NCBI RefSeq assembly: GCF_008831285.2
Contig: NC_045146.1
Coordinates: 14,997,149-15,061,148 of the forward strand
Length of the DNA stretch: 64,000 nucleotides
Reading direction: 5' to 3'
From: Nymphaea colorata
Lineage: Eukaryota > Streptophyta > Magnoliopsida > Nymphaeales > Nymphaeaceae
In this document: positions 1 to 11,172 of the stretch, piece by piece
Numbering within the stretch: the first letter of the stretch is position 1
Layout: every line of letters begins with the position of its first letter
The notes under the pieces: model-generated
The model's input: only the letters and a program-made list of their open reading frames with translations
Told to the model about the DNA's origin: nothing
The model's database searches: none
Position numbers and translations under genes: made by a program

Positions 1-403
1 CCAAGTCCTCCATGGGAGGACCAATCTCCGACTGCGAAGGGTGGCCGAAATCCGGCGGGAGGCCGCCGGAGGGTTGCGCTGTCTCCCTTGCCCATGGCAG
101 CTGGGTTTCGTCAGACAGGAGGTTGGAAACCGCCGCCACCGCCGCTAGACCGTCAGAGTCCCCGCACCCGCCGCTGACGCTGCCTGAAGCTGTGAGAGAG
201 GGAGACAGAGTGGTGACCGAGGTGGTGGTGGTGTTGGACGGGCTCGGGCTCCTGCAGAGGTCTAGAACAGATGTGGGCTCGACGAAGAAAGAAGGAAACT
301 TCAATTGGTTGAGCAAAGAAGCTGGTGGTTGTTGTTGGTGGTGGTGGTGGTGGTGGTGAATGGAGGTGGTGGTAGTGCTGGTGGTGGTTAGGCTAGATCT
401 CAT
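1..403 (-). CDS. GRAS-family transcription factor (HAM/SCL-like), N-terminal part, cut by window edge
   Basis: Only the first 134 codons are in the window; the gene continues past base 1. The start ATG (403-401, minus strand) has an in-frame TAA five codons upstream, so no earlier in-frame start exists in the unspliced leader. The visible part is low-complexity: a Thr/Ser run, seven consecutive His then Gln/Pro (residues 16-27), and then the motif EPTSVLDLCRSPSPSNTTTT near residues 43-62. From memory, EPTSVLD followed by RSPSP occurs in the disordered N-termini of GRAS proteins of the HAIRY MERISTEM/SCL6/SCL15 type, which act in the nucleus to maintain meristems; I infer the family from that motif. 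The GRAS domain itself lies outside the window. An Ala/Val-rich stretch and a Pro/Gly-rich stretch follow. The leader contains two short upstream ORFs (482-456 and 478-416). It could instead be another plant factor with the same short linear motif. Confidence 0.55.
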   Translation of the reverse strand, partial: MRSSLTTTSTTTTSIHHHHHHHQQQPPASLLNQLKFPSFFVEPTSVLDLCRSPSPSNTTTTSVTTLSPSLTASGSVSGGCGDSDGLAAVAAVSNLLSDETQLPWARETAQPSGGLPPDFGHPSQSEIGPPMEDL

Positions 404-720
404 GGAGGGTGGAGGTTAGTAAGGGGGGAGTATTTTGGCGGATGTGGCCGGGATTTTAAAGACTAGAAGCGTGGGCATCCATTTACGGAGGAGGGGGGAG
501 AGGTGGAAGAGAAAGAGGGAGCTCTTCTCTCTCTTCTGCCTTCGTCACGTCCTCCCTCCCTCTCCCTCTCTCTCTCTCTCTCTTACGGTGTCGCTCTCTT
601 TCTTTCTTTCTCTTCTCTTATGCCGACGAGGATGATGATGATGCTCTGCTATCCTGAGGATTCATTCATTCATCCATGACCATAGAATGAGTGAAGATGA
701 TGATGGTGGACATGCGAGAC
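404..720 (-). promoter_or_regulatory. 5' leader and proximal upstream region of the GRAS-like gene
   Basis: This stretch is the minus-strand leader and presumed promoter of the gene starting at 403. On the gene strand it is GA-rich (a run of about 16 CT units interrupted on the plus strand at 560-620). It contains upstream ATGs at 482 (8-residue ORF, stop at 456) and 478 (20-residue ORF, stop at 416). Both end before the main start. No clear TATA box was found, and the transcription start is unknown. Confidence 0.35.
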
Positions 721-1763
721 AGGAGGATGACCCTACCTGACGCCTCCTGCCGTGTGTTTCTCTAGCTTGTACGAGAAGCCATTGCTTTTCCATCCGTGTT
801 TCTTCTTTTTTACAGAGAAATATCTAATCCGGATTTCCACGTTCTCCAAAAGCCTGCTCTTTATTTAATTTTTCTTAAATGGCCCACAACACGAGTCCAT
901 GAGATGAGCTCTGTGGCACTCTCCGGCATAGCATAGATCAATATATTTTTTTTTTTACCTCCTAAAAATGCACCTTTTCGTCCCCATCTAATTTTGCACC
1001 CTCCTTTCTAAACGGCCCTACTGTATGCATCATCTTCTTTCACAAAATGACTGGCGGCAGGCAACAAGAAATGTATTCGCGGGAGCTTTACTGATTAATC
1101 ATCAGAGAGTCGCTTTTCCATGTCTCAGTCTTTGTGGCGGTGCCGGTGCCGGTGCCGGTGAAGAAGAACCCTCGCCAATTTAATGTAGTTGGTTAAGACA
1201 TGAAATGGAAGCAGATGCAGCAATCATGTGAGTGGTCAGCGTCAAGATTGTCATCATTGGGCAGCCATCGGCAATCATATGCTCGTGGAAGCTTTTGGTA
1301 CAGCCGGGTTGGGCATTACATGCAGGCAGGCGAAGGGCCTAAGGAGATAGATGACTGCTTTTACCCCCAACAAAATATTTCATTTTCCAAATGCGAGAAA
1401 TACTATTCAGGCAGGACGAATTTTTCTTTCAAAAAAACAAAAAAAAACGGCAGAATAGGGGTCAAAGCAAGAAATCCAAATTCTTTCATCATCTCCATGC
1501 GGTCGGTCAAAGATTAGGACGGAATATTCCAAGGCATGCTCCCAATTAAGCTGACATGTTCCCTAACATCTCCCCAAACTCCATTTCCCTTACAGTTTTA
1601 GTTTTCAGCTTTAAAGGGTCGTCGTCCCAATTCTTTCTAGGGCACCAAGGAGTGAAACAAACACTAATAAGAGACTCCACTCTACCCAGCGTCTATGTAT
1701 GGTGCCTTGCTATATATCACTCAAGCAACAACAACTCCGGGTCCGCTCAATCTCAATGCTAAA

Positions 1764-1849
1764 CCTGGCTAAAGACTAAAAGCATGAGCTGCCCAATTTG
1801 AGCGTTGTTGTACGTAAGTGGGCCATGTCTTTAGCCCGCTTTAGCCAGG
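1764..1849. repeat. Short inverted repeat, possible MITE remnant
   Basis: CCTGGCTAAAG at 1764-1774 is exactly reversed and complemented by CTTTAGCCAGG at 1839-1849. The related words AAACCTGGC (1761) and GCTAGGTTT (from about 1867) extend the symmetry. It could fold as a hairpin of about 85 nt. No target-site duplication was recognised. Confidence 0.35.
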
Positions 1850-2208
1850 CAACACTCTGCCCATGGCTAGGTTTGGCATATAGTGCGCGCCTCTATACCA
1901 TTTAAAAACAGAAGTTCTTCCGCTTCACATGCACTTAAATAATTTGGCTTAGACTTCTCTTGAGTGTCAAGAGCTGGGCTCCATCACACTCTAGATGTTG
2001 AGCTCTCCAAATCATGCTCCTCTTAGGTCGTCTTGAACTCGAGTTATCTTCAGATGTTACTAGTTTTCTTTTGTCACGAAAACAATTCCAACTTCGTCTT
2101 ATGCAACGAGAGTGAAGACATTCGTACATTCATATGAACGAAAGTATGTTGAGGGAGGATCCTCTTTAATGAAGCTACCACAGCCCGTGTTCAGACCAAG
2201 TGGACTTG

Positions 2209-2222
2209 GGGATTCGAACTCG
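2209..2222 (-). repeat. tRNA-like B-box, possible SINE fragment
   Basis: The minus strand reads AGTTCGAATCCCC, close to the RNA polymerase III B-box GGTTCGAANCC. There is no complete tRNA cloverleaf around it. It is probably the head of a degenerate tRNA-derived SINE; similar words occur at 5970-5979 and 54482-54493. Confidence 0.3.
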
Positions 2223-3533
2223 GGCAGTTGGACCGACCCACTTAAGGCTGCAACCGAACCAGACTGCACGCCAAGGACGGAACAGACAATTCGGCAGATA
2301 CAATTATTGACGGAGAAGAAGAGGCCACGCCCTCCTAAAATGACAATTCTGACCCCTTCTTTTTCACGTTAGATTGCATGACAAAACGACTCATCTTTCC
2401 AGTCCTTTCAGTGAAAGAGAGAAACAAAATCGTCATTGTGGCCTGCGAATGCGGTCAAAGCGGGAAAAAGCCATCTCGGTCAAACAAGGAACTCAGAAGC
2501 AGAAAAGTACGCGAAAGCTTTTTCCTTTTTTTTTTTTTTGTTTTTGGAAGACCATCTCGCGAGCAAGAGCCGGAAAATGCAAACGGGCACAGAGAGAGAG
2601 TACGAACTTGTTTTTGTGGGTTTTAGAAGAAGCAAAACAACGCACCTCGTTCGCCTAATTCTTGTTTTTTCCTCTGGAATGGAACGATCTCTAAAGGCCA
2701 CCGAGTCGTCGCAGGCCGAGCCCACCTGGGTTCAGACCGCCTCGCCGGCGGCAAGGACGAGGCGGTCAGTCTCACTCCCTCCTGCTTTTTTGCGAAGACA
2801 GGTGCTGCAGGGCTTGCGTCATCGTCACGGGCGAGGGACGGACGAAGACCTGGAATAAATGTTTGGCCCTATTTAAATAATTATTTCTTTTTTGCAAGGG
2901 GTGGGGCCTAGCCAAGAGGATGCTCCTCCAAAAAAAAAGTCGAGATTAGATCTCCTATTATGACGGGCGACCCATCGGGACCATTGGTTCCATATTGACC
3001 TCGTTAGATAGGCATTATTTAAAATAGTTATGAGCAGCACATAATTTCGTGTTCCCCATTGACGTTTGATCAAGAAGCGATCGATCGAAACGGAGAAGAA
3101 GAACATGCACGATTTGCTTTTGCTTTCGCTTGGCAAGGTCAAAATGAGGCGACCGATCCGATCCTGCCTAAATCGGTGGATCTCGTGCCCAAATCTCCGG
3201 CCGATCAAGTGGGGAGCGTAATTAGCAAGAGTTCCGTGTCTTAGTGTTACAAGTTAGAAATGGATGATCGGCAAGTTGGTGACTTTATCTTTGAGATGGT
3301 CAAGTTTCAGAGAGTGGTCCTCGACTCTGGATATGAAAGGCAGGGTGTGGAGAGATCTAGAGGGAGATGGAGAGTCGTCGCTGGCAAAGGTGGAAGAGGA
3401 GAGGGAAAAGTGAAGGTGACGAGTACAAGAATCGTGGGAGCACCCATTTCATTTTCACAAAGGAATTGGAGTGACATATCCATGGAATCCTCGCCCTCCA
3501 TGTTATTCAGAGCCGCCCCCTCATATAGACTCC

Positions 3534-3536
<3 letters not shown>

Positions 3537-3572
<36 letters not shown>
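3537..3572. repeat. (CT)18 microsatellite
   Basis: An uninterrupted CT run. It lies in a 300-bp stretch with short open frames on both strands that look like low-complexity artefacts. Confidence 0.9.
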
Positions 3573-3575
<3 letters not shown>

Positions 3576-3715
3576 TGAGAGATACACCTGAGCCTGCGCC
3601 TTTTACGTAGGAAGGTCTCACCCCTTCCTTTATGAGTGGGTGATCATGGCTATCTTTTGGTCGGAAATTGGAATATGACAACCGCTTTTGTCATTCACAA
3701 GCCTTCTCCTTCCAG

Positions 3716-3765
3716 CTCTCTCTCTCTCTCTCTCTCTCTCTAGATATATAAATATATATACAGTA
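3716..3765. repeat. Compound (CT)13-(TA)n microsatellite
   Basis: A CT run at 3716-3741 passes directly into an AT-rich TATATAAATATATATA segment. A TG/CA-rich segment with a GTGCGTGCGCACAC palindromic core follows at about 3790-3805. It may form unusual DNA structure; no gene overlaps it. Confidence 0.8.
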
Positions 3766-3809
3766 TACACACATCTGTTTGTGTGGCTGTGTGCGTGCGC
3801 ACACACGGC

Positions 3810-6660
3810 GGCCAGTTGCACGCAACTTGCGAGAGTAACTATTTGCAGATACTTTCCTTAGCGTTGCTGTACTTCTCTAAACCCTAAAATTTGATGTGAC
3901 ATGCACATGTATGCGTGTCTTCCAGTGTGGTTGTACATAATCCGCTGCACCAGCGCACACGCACAAGATTCAGCAGCAAAGCTAGTCCAATTGTGTGGTG
4001 TATTGTATCTCCCTCTCTCTCTCTCTAAAACACGCACAGTTTGTTGTTTCACACGGGCTGCTTATATATGTATTCCCACAGTTTGTCAACTGCCATTTAC
4101 TAGAACTTGTTTCTCAGCAACAAAATCATCTCTTCCGCCTGCGATTCTCGATCAAGCAGCCGACCGAACGACTGGTTTCTTAAAGAAAACTGTCGCTTCT
4201 GTCATAATTCTAGATGCCCAAACACTTGTTTCTGTTATTTAACTCATCCACAGTCTTATCAACTCGTAAGAGTATGGAACATCTGCAAGTTAGTTGATCA
4301 AAATTTTTCGATTTTTCTTCACAAAATCTTGACTGTACAGATGCAATACATGGATCAAAGTTTGGAAATGGATAATAAACTAGTACCTTCTGATCTCTGC
4401 ATATAATTATTTAATTTTATGAAGGTCGAACGTTCAGTGGTACATCTAGAATATTTGAAGCTTTGTAGTTATAAAATCTTCTGAGATACACAAACGAAAA
4501 ATGATCCAAACAAGAAATTTAGGTTTCTATTTATGTTAACCACAAGCAAGTGGTTCAACTTTTGAAAAGCGATCGACCTGAAAGATTGATTTCTGAAATA
4601 AATTGAACCAGATCCCTTCCCGCATACTAAAGTGCATGTATCCTCTGAGAGAGAATAAATTATGATTACAGAACAAGGTTCGCGCTTTGCTTATATCTGG
4701 AAAACGTACTTCATGATTAGGTAGCTGCGTGTTGCATTCCAAGGCCCATCATCATCTTCATTTTCTTACGTTTTGATGCAGCAGGCGTACTCAAATCTCA
4801 AAAAAAAGCCGAATCCATGGGCGCTCATGGAGAGTTTTGTGTTTGAAACTGCTGTTTAGATCTTTATCTGTATTTAAAATCCAAATTACATGTATTTGGA
4901 TCCAATGATCCAAATCTTGTTCAGATGGCTCCATATCCAAGGTCCATCCCTGCCTTTATATAATGACGTTGAAGTGTGAGATCAAGCTTTATTATCTTTT
5001 CTTGTTATTTAAAGTGGATTTTTAGTTCCTTGCAACTTTTGTGGTTTAGTGGTTCAAATCTGCAAGATTCGGCTCCTAATCTCTGCGTCACATTTCCACT
5101 TAGTAGATAGTGTTGTCCTGCTCAAAACGAATTGTCCATTACATTTTGCAAATGAAGCACACCTATTGTTAAAAAGCTAAGAAATTGAATTTACATCCTT
5201 CAATTTTCTTATGTCCAAAAAAATGAAGCACAAATTAACATCATCTGACCATCGGCTTTTGAAATGCGCATTATAAATATGAGATGTAATGAATAAACTC
5301 GATCAGACTATATATTTTTGCTTGTACCGCATATCCACGAGTGATTGTTTCCCTCCAAATAGGAACTTGTCTTTATTCTTCCTAAACTGGCAAATTTAAT
5401 TGAGCTTAAGTTGAATTAGTATCACTCACTTTTAGAAGCAAATGAAGGAGAGCAGATTGATCTTCTCATCGCTTTGTCCTTAGGGTAAAGGATAGACGCC
5501 ACGCAAATACATGAGCACCAGGATAATAAGTAGTATGGGACTCAAGCCCATTCGACTATTAATGTATTTAATTGAAACTTTTAAATGTAGGCAGATTATT
5601 TCAAAAACATTTTCATACCTTAAGTACAACAATCTTTCCATTCCCATACCCACTGTCACTATACATATTAAATTTTGTTGTGATAGAACCCAATTGCACC
5701 ACTTTTAATTATTTTTCTGGCATACTCAAGTCCTTGTTCTTGTATTTTAACATATCTAAAGACTTTCTTACTATCGATGGGGTACTTGCTTATGACGATG
5801 ACCTTTTTCCTGTTAGATTGGACTCTGTAACGACAAATTATTCATTCAAAATTTGTTCTTGACACGAAAAAACAACACGGTGGGGCTTAGTCGCACTCCT
5901 GGTAGCATAAACCCCCGTGGCTACTACTTGCACCAAGGCCTACGGGTTTGAGTAGAAGGTGGCTCTCATGGGATTCGAAGTGCTTTTACTGCAGCCCAAG
6001 CCCAACCTTTAGGAGAACACCACTTGGGGCTAGCTAATGGTTAATTCAGAGTTGTTCTTCCATTTGAAGAGCGATCGTGAAACTATTGGTAGGTAGCTCA
6101 TGATAATAACAATGGTGGTAAAGTCAATTCTCAAGAAGGTGGGTGTTATGGTTGGAATGACGGCTGTATTTGTTTTGAACTCTTATGACATTAATTCTTT
6201 GTGTTTTGTGCTGCAAAAGGAGGGGTATCGATATGCAAGTTGAAGCATACCAAAAATGTCATCATAAGGCACCATAAAACAATTCTGGACTGTGACGGGA
6301 TTTCCGCCTTCACTCATGCTGTGAGAATGGCCTCCCGCTTATCCGAACAATGATAGCAAGTCAAAACAGCATCAAAAAGAAAAAAAAAAAAAGAAAAAAG
6401 GATACTTCAGAAATGAGATTTGATGCACGCAATAGCCTCCCCCCTCCTCTTCTTTCCCAATCAACAAGGAAAGAGTGACAAATGTCCAATGCATTGCCAC
6501 TATGTGTGTTCTATTAGAGGCTAGTATGTGCATCTTTAATACCTTAATTTGTTGTGCCTTCAGAAAACAATGGAATATTGACCTTTTTTGCACCATTCTT
6601 CTCAGATATAGGGGACAACAGGTAGTTAAATATTTATGGTATCATTGTCCATTCAAAGCA
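3810..6660. other. Intergenic, no supported gene
   Basis: AT-rich DNA with only short, unrecognised open frames. Around 4850-4940 and 15590-15700 there are GGATCCAAAT/GGATTTGGAT-type words, also seen near 29390 and 54200, which look like an old dispersed repeat family. A tRNA-like block lies at about 5876-6010. Confidence 0.6.
5876..6010 (-). repeat. tRNA-derived SINE-like remnant
   Basis: GGGATTCGAA at 5970-5979 reads TTCGAATCCC on the minus strand, a good polymerase III B-box core. The flanking sequence is GC-rich compared with its neighbourhood and has tRNA-like stem fragments. No poly-A tail or target duplication is clear. I infer a degraded SINE, not a tRNA gene, because no anticodon arm or acceptor stem can be drawn. 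Confidence 0.35.
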
Positions 6661-6697
6661 CCTACTCAACATTGAAGTTTGGTAGCAGTTTTAGAAT

Positions 6698-6864
6698 CCC
6701 TTTGGGGCTGTTTGGCATTGAGAACCGCATGTAAGAGTTTTACAAATCCCCATAAATTTGGGGTAGATTTATATAACACTTATTCAAGTGTTTTATGAAT
6801 CTATTCCAAATTTGTGGCAGACTCACGAAACCCTCACAAGGTGTTCCTAATGTCAAATGGCTTC
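6698..6864. mobile_element. MITE-like element A
   Basis: About 167 bp with imperfect terminal inverted repeats. GGGGCTGTTTGGCATTGAG starts at 6704, and the other end read in reverse gives GAAGCCATTTGACATTAGG. The 7-bp word TTAGAAT flanks it on both sides (6691-6697 and 6865-6871), a plausible target-site duplication. The inside shares words such as TTTATGAATCTA and GTGTTTTATGAA with elements at 14226 and 54914. There is no coding capacity. The superfamily is not certain; 7-8 bp duplications suggest hAT. Confidence 0.5.
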
Positions 6865-7159
6865 TTAGAATGACTAGCCCTAATTCCCAAGTTAATTATC
6901 TTACAGTTGCTAATTATGTGAGCTTGTTTCAACATACTCGCGATCACTCAGGCATCTTCAACTATTTAATTGGATCATTTGATGAAGGATACACGGATTT
7001 TGGAGTGCGAACAGTTGTTTCTCATCAAAAGATTGTTACGCCTGTTGTTTGAGATGGATATTTCTACTAGATTTTGCACTTTGAGAGCAGATGTGAACGG
7101 AAAATAATTTTTTTTTAAAAAAAAAGTCAGCAAAGTCAAGGGAGGAAGAAGGAAAAAGA

Positions 7160-7210
7160 GACAAGAAATATACGTGGTTCGGCCCAAAAGGCTACACCCA
7201 CGAGGAATTA
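7160..7210. repeat. Dispersed plant repeat fragment
   Basis: Contains ACGTGGTTCGGCCC followed by a CTACACCCACG segment. I recall words of this type from many plant repetitive sequences, often near retrotransposon ends. No LTR boundaries or coding region are visible, so only a fragment is claimed. Confidence 0.25.
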
Positions 7211-8975
7211 AAAGATCACGCTCCATTTTTTTTCCGTTTCAATTCAACATATTTATATATATATTCAGAACCTTAATCTTACAAAATAAATCTACGACAT
7301 TGAAATCATTCTCAAGGAACGGGTGGAAGACACTATGTATAAGGGAAAAAGCTATGTTTACTTTTTCCTTTTGTTGTATCCTCTCATTAAAGTTGAAGGG
7401 CGCATCGACTAGGTTTGCAAAAAAAAAAATAAAGGAACTGAGAATTATAGATTCATAAAAAAAATTACAGGATCTTCGAATTATTGATTCATCAAAATGA
7501 TAGATGAAAATTTTATCGTCACTAGACTTTGCCTTGGGGCAGAAAATTGCGGCAATACGCAACGCCAGCTTGATAAATAGCGGCAATATCATGTGAAATG
7601 CAAATAAAAAATGGAAACAAGGGTGAAGAGTTGTGTAGGAAAGGCTTTTGATAGCTATTGACACCTCTGCAGTATATATTATTGTCCTTTCCGACATCCT
7701 TTAGGTGTGGAACCCCCTGTGGATGATCAATGGGCCTCTGTTACAAAATTCGTGAACAAAGACATTCTTAAGCATCAATTATTAAACTATTAAGGGAACA
7801 GATGCGAGCACAATGCCCGTGATGAATTTTGACTCAATCGACGCTCCTCAACGATGTTTTGCAATGTTCTGCCGCTAACTGTGTGACAACAAGACCAGCA
7901 CATTGATAATTAAATGGAAAATTATTTGGTCTGCTAGTTCTAATCACTGCAGTCCTTTTAGAAGTCTATGATATATGAATCACTCTTAGGAGTCAAGGAT
8001 CAAATCTTGGGATTTACAGCAAGCTTCATCATATAACAATTCAACCAACACTCATCGTGCATAATGAGATGACCCAAAAATAAGTAGAGGGTGGTGCGTG
8101 TTGGGTTCAAATCAAACACCCTGCTCATGTATTCGACCCTCACAGAGTCACAGGCCACCACTTCATGCATTGAAGAAGATAAGTTTTTGAAAAAAAGAAT
8201 GGGATTGCTTTCTTCCTACCTTGTGAAGCTTATGGGTCTGATATCCTCACAGAGAAGAAATCCTCCCCAACTTTCCTGGCAGCAAAAGGTGGACCACCAT
8301 TGATACCTGGATCATTCACTTTAGAAAATGGTTTCTCCAGTATGAAAAGACAATGAATGAACAATATATACAGTGAAAGAAAATCAAATGTTGACCTTTT
8401 TCACTGTAGTGTATGTCCTGGCCTTGTAAATGCATACGCAGGTCAAAGTGGTCCGCTCTAGCCGCAGTGAATCCCCAATTCCTTCCCCTTGATCCCTCCC
8501 TGCGATGATTTTTCATCCACAGAGGCCTTGAACCTCATGTCATGATCGCCATCAAGGACTGTGTGGCCAATATTTAGCAAAGGCAGAGAACATTCCAGCA
8601 TCGTAGAAAGGCACATGAGTTTGCCTGGTAGACCCATTACTCACCACATTTCAGAGTTGCAGTAGCCCAATAGTCCCCCACAGCATGCACCCATTATCTG
8701 ATTATACAGGCCACATGCAGGATCATGGCTGGTGTGACCAATGATGAACAAGTTGCAGGGACACAAACGCCGATGCGTCTCCATCACCAAATATATGCAT
8801 GTCAACGGAGTTCACAACCAAATCAGCTCAGTTTGAGGGGACGCTGACTGCCTCCACTTGAAGAGCTCTGTGATTACTCAACTAGGGTGGGTGCTTGGGT
8901 GATACAATTTGTGCAACTTGATTTGAGCTGTCTTAACAACTTGATTTCTTTTATGCTGCCCAGCTTGGGACCATA
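7210..8975. other. Intergenic, no supported gene
   Basis: Open frames up to 152 codons on the minus strand (7239-7697) are AT-driven and show no recognisable domain. No splice-linked series of exons was found. I see nothing further. Confidence 0.55.
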
Positions 8976-8978
<3 letters not shown>

Positions 8979-9006
<28 letters not shown>

Positions 9007-9030
9007 AGATATATATATATATATATATAT
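8979..9030. repeat. Compound (CT)14-(AT)11 microsatellite
   Basis: A CT run (8979-9006) is followed directly by an AT run (9009-9030). It sits immediately left of the inverted-repeat block that begins near 9060. Confidence 0.9.
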
Positions 9031-9059
9031 GAGTTCGATTAACCCGGGCAAATCAACTC

Positions 9060-9975
9060 GACCGGTCCACCGATCTGGACCAGATCAGACGGCTGAAATC
9101 AAAATCAGGGGTGATGGGCGGGAGAACGGGGGACAAAACGTTTCATTTTCGAGCCATTTGCCCCCGCCCTCTCTCTCTCCTCCCCCTTTCCTCCTCCGTC
9201 TGCAATTCTGAGAAAGTTTTTCAAGTTTTGGAACAATCTTTCTCTCACATTGGTTTCCTATGCTCTGCGGCGCCATCAACGCACATGACTTTCTTTAGAC
9301 ACATCGAGACCAGGATGTTTGCTGTCTTCATCCCTCTTTCTACCACAGGGCACAACAAAGAGTGGGCGACCCATTAGTTGAGTCCCAGGTCTAGCAGATT
9401 TGTTATTACAATGGTTTATTGCCACCATTCATCGCTACAAAGTATTTGTGCATATTGTTCATAGTTTTCATTGAAATAAGACGCTTGAAAATCTCGAAGG
9501 GAGACCAGAACTTTATATATTATTAGACTATTCGCCCAAAATTGTGAATATGTGAACATTTTCTTCGCTGTTTCAAGAGTGACAGAATAGGCATAAAGAT
9601 TACACTGAGCAACATCATGCATTGGAACGTATCAATCGGTGGAGCAGGCAACCACCATGGTCCAGGCACATTTCTTCTACTAACCTCCTCGAACTGCAGG
9701 CGTTTAATTTGCTGCTGGTTTGCCACATATGTTTGATTCGACGGATGCCTCGACGGCCGGCAGGGCGGTCGGACGGCCGATTTGGGATAATGGGTGGTGT
9801 TGCAGACGGAGGGAGAAGGGGGAAGAGCCGGGAAGACGGGAGGCGAAAGGACGAAGAGCGGGAAGGAGAATGAAAGAAGGGGTGGCGGGGCTTTCTGTCC
9901 CTTCTATCCCGCCCATTTGAAGGATATTTCATCCCCACCGTTCGATCTCGGGCTGTTTTGCCGATCGGATGAATT
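9060..9975. repeat. Inverted-repeat block, possible TIR element
   Basis: The GC-rich stretch at 9060-9215 and the reverse complement of 9760-9970 share ordered words. These include GATC, then ACGG, then ATGGGCGGGA; a pyrimidine-rich tract; and CTCCGTCTGCAA. The two arms are diverged and enclose about 550 bp of ordinary AT-rich DNA. I infer either a degraded transposon with long terminal inverted repeats or two copies of one repeat in opposite orientation. Open frames in the arms on both strands (for example 9622-9938) look like base-composition artefacts. Confidence 0.4.
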
Positions 9976-9989
9976 CGAGCCCTTTTATA

Positions 9990-10850
9990 TAAAGTAATTA
10001 GGATATACTAAAGACAAAAACAATACCTATTAAAAATCATCCTGAAAACTGTTTTTTTATATAACTTAACCTTATTATGGATATAACCTTGGGAGACTTG
10101 ACAAGGAACATGTATTAAATCAGTTTTTTTTTTTTTTTTTTACTTTAATCATGTTGTTTAATAATAAGAAAAATGAATGTCTCTTATAGCATAAAAAATT
10201 TTGATAATAGAAACATCAATTTTTCTTTACGGAAATAACTTGAATTAAAACATGATTTACGTTGAATTACTATTTACAGACACATTACCATGCTCATATT
10301 TTGTTTATAATGTTTTTTCAACACAAAATTATGATGTTTGTGTTTTCTTATGTTAGTGGTCTCGTATTTACACAATATTTGTGTGTAATTGTGTGTGTGA
10401 ACGCGCACACACATATTATGTGGGGTTAGACAATATTATTTACCGGCTTGATGCATTTTCCATTCAATTCGAATCGATGATACCTTTATTATGTTCTATA
10501 CGATGAAACATAATAGATTTAATTACTTATTTTGACACGTTTATGTGTTTTTTGAGTGAAGAAACACGAAAAGCCAACAACTTTGTGGGCAAAAGTTCAT
10601 GGCAAACATTTCAAGAAAATATATGCTAAAGTAGTCTTGTCAAATAACATAAAAAGGTACACCTAAAGGTTCGGATGAGGAAAAAAACATGTTTTTTGTA
10701 TTTTTGTTGTGGAGTTTAATTTAATTAAAAGCGGAATAAACTACAGTAAAAGAGCAGGTGGTTGGAAAAAAAACTCCAGATTAATGCATTTTCTCCCCTC
10801 TAATGCACATATTAATGCAAATTATGTTTTTTTTCCTTTTTTTTAAAAAA
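9990..10850. other. AT-rich intergenic DNA
   Basis: Strongly AT-rich, with a poly-T tract (about 10122-10141) and a poly-T/poly-A junction near 10825-10858. No ORF, repeat unit or RNA gene is recognisable. Confidence 0.6.
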
Positions 10851-10935
10851 AAAAAAAAGGAATGGGTAAAGTGGACGCGGATCTGAAGACGTGGGCCTAC
10901 CCGGGTCCGAACAGAAACTCGTTCTTTCGGAACGC

Positions 10936-10943
10936 ACACGTGT
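10936..10943. promoter_or_regulatory. Palindromic G-box
   Basis: ACACGTGT contains the CACGTG core bound by plant bZIP and bHLH factors. No coding region follows within 2 kb, so its role is unknown. Confidence 0.35.
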
Positions 10944-11031
10944 AGATTTGCACTTTAATGACTTCTGCTCCGGTGGAAGGAGGTGGGACCGGGGCTGCAG
11001 CAGGCGGGCCCCACAGTAAATCTGAAAGACA

Positions 11032-11066
11032 CCATCCATCCATCCATCCGGTGGATGGATGGATGG
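11032..11066. repeat. CCAT/GGAT inverted microsatellite hairpin
   Basis: About four CCAT units are followed, after a 3-nt loop, by GGAT units. This gives a stem of at least 14 bp that can extrude as a hairpin on either strand. Confidence 0.75.
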
Positions 11067-11136
11067 CTGCGGGATGATGGACGGAGGGGACGATGTCGGG
11101 AACATATTCCCCTCCACCACCATCCTCCCCTCCTTT

Positions 11137-11172
<36 letters not shown>

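Larger units (their letters stand above)
721..3530. other. Intergenic, no supported gene
   Basis: Open frames here are short, mostly lack an ATG in good context, and resemble no family I know. The stretch holds a GGTGCC hexamer repeat (about 1137-1158), a small inverted repeat (1764-1849) and a tRNA-like B-box (2209-2222). Poly-A and poly-T tracts occur near 940, 1430, 2530 and 2930. Confidence 0.6.

Noticed and set aside
12-359. 115-codon plus-strand frame at the left edge
   Set aside because: It is the antisense shadow of the GRAS-like N-terminus; the Trp run is the complement of the CAC-encoded His run.
435-635. 66-codon frame with a Ser/Leu tract
   Set aside because: Created by the CT microsatellite; no domain and it lies in the opposite-strand leader.
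3307-3821. Arg/Glu-rich minus-strand frames
   Set aside because: Encoded by GA microsatellites; low complexity only.
9615-9938. Overlapping frames on both strands of the GC-rich arm
   Set aside because: Several frames are open at once because of base composition; part of the inverted repeat.
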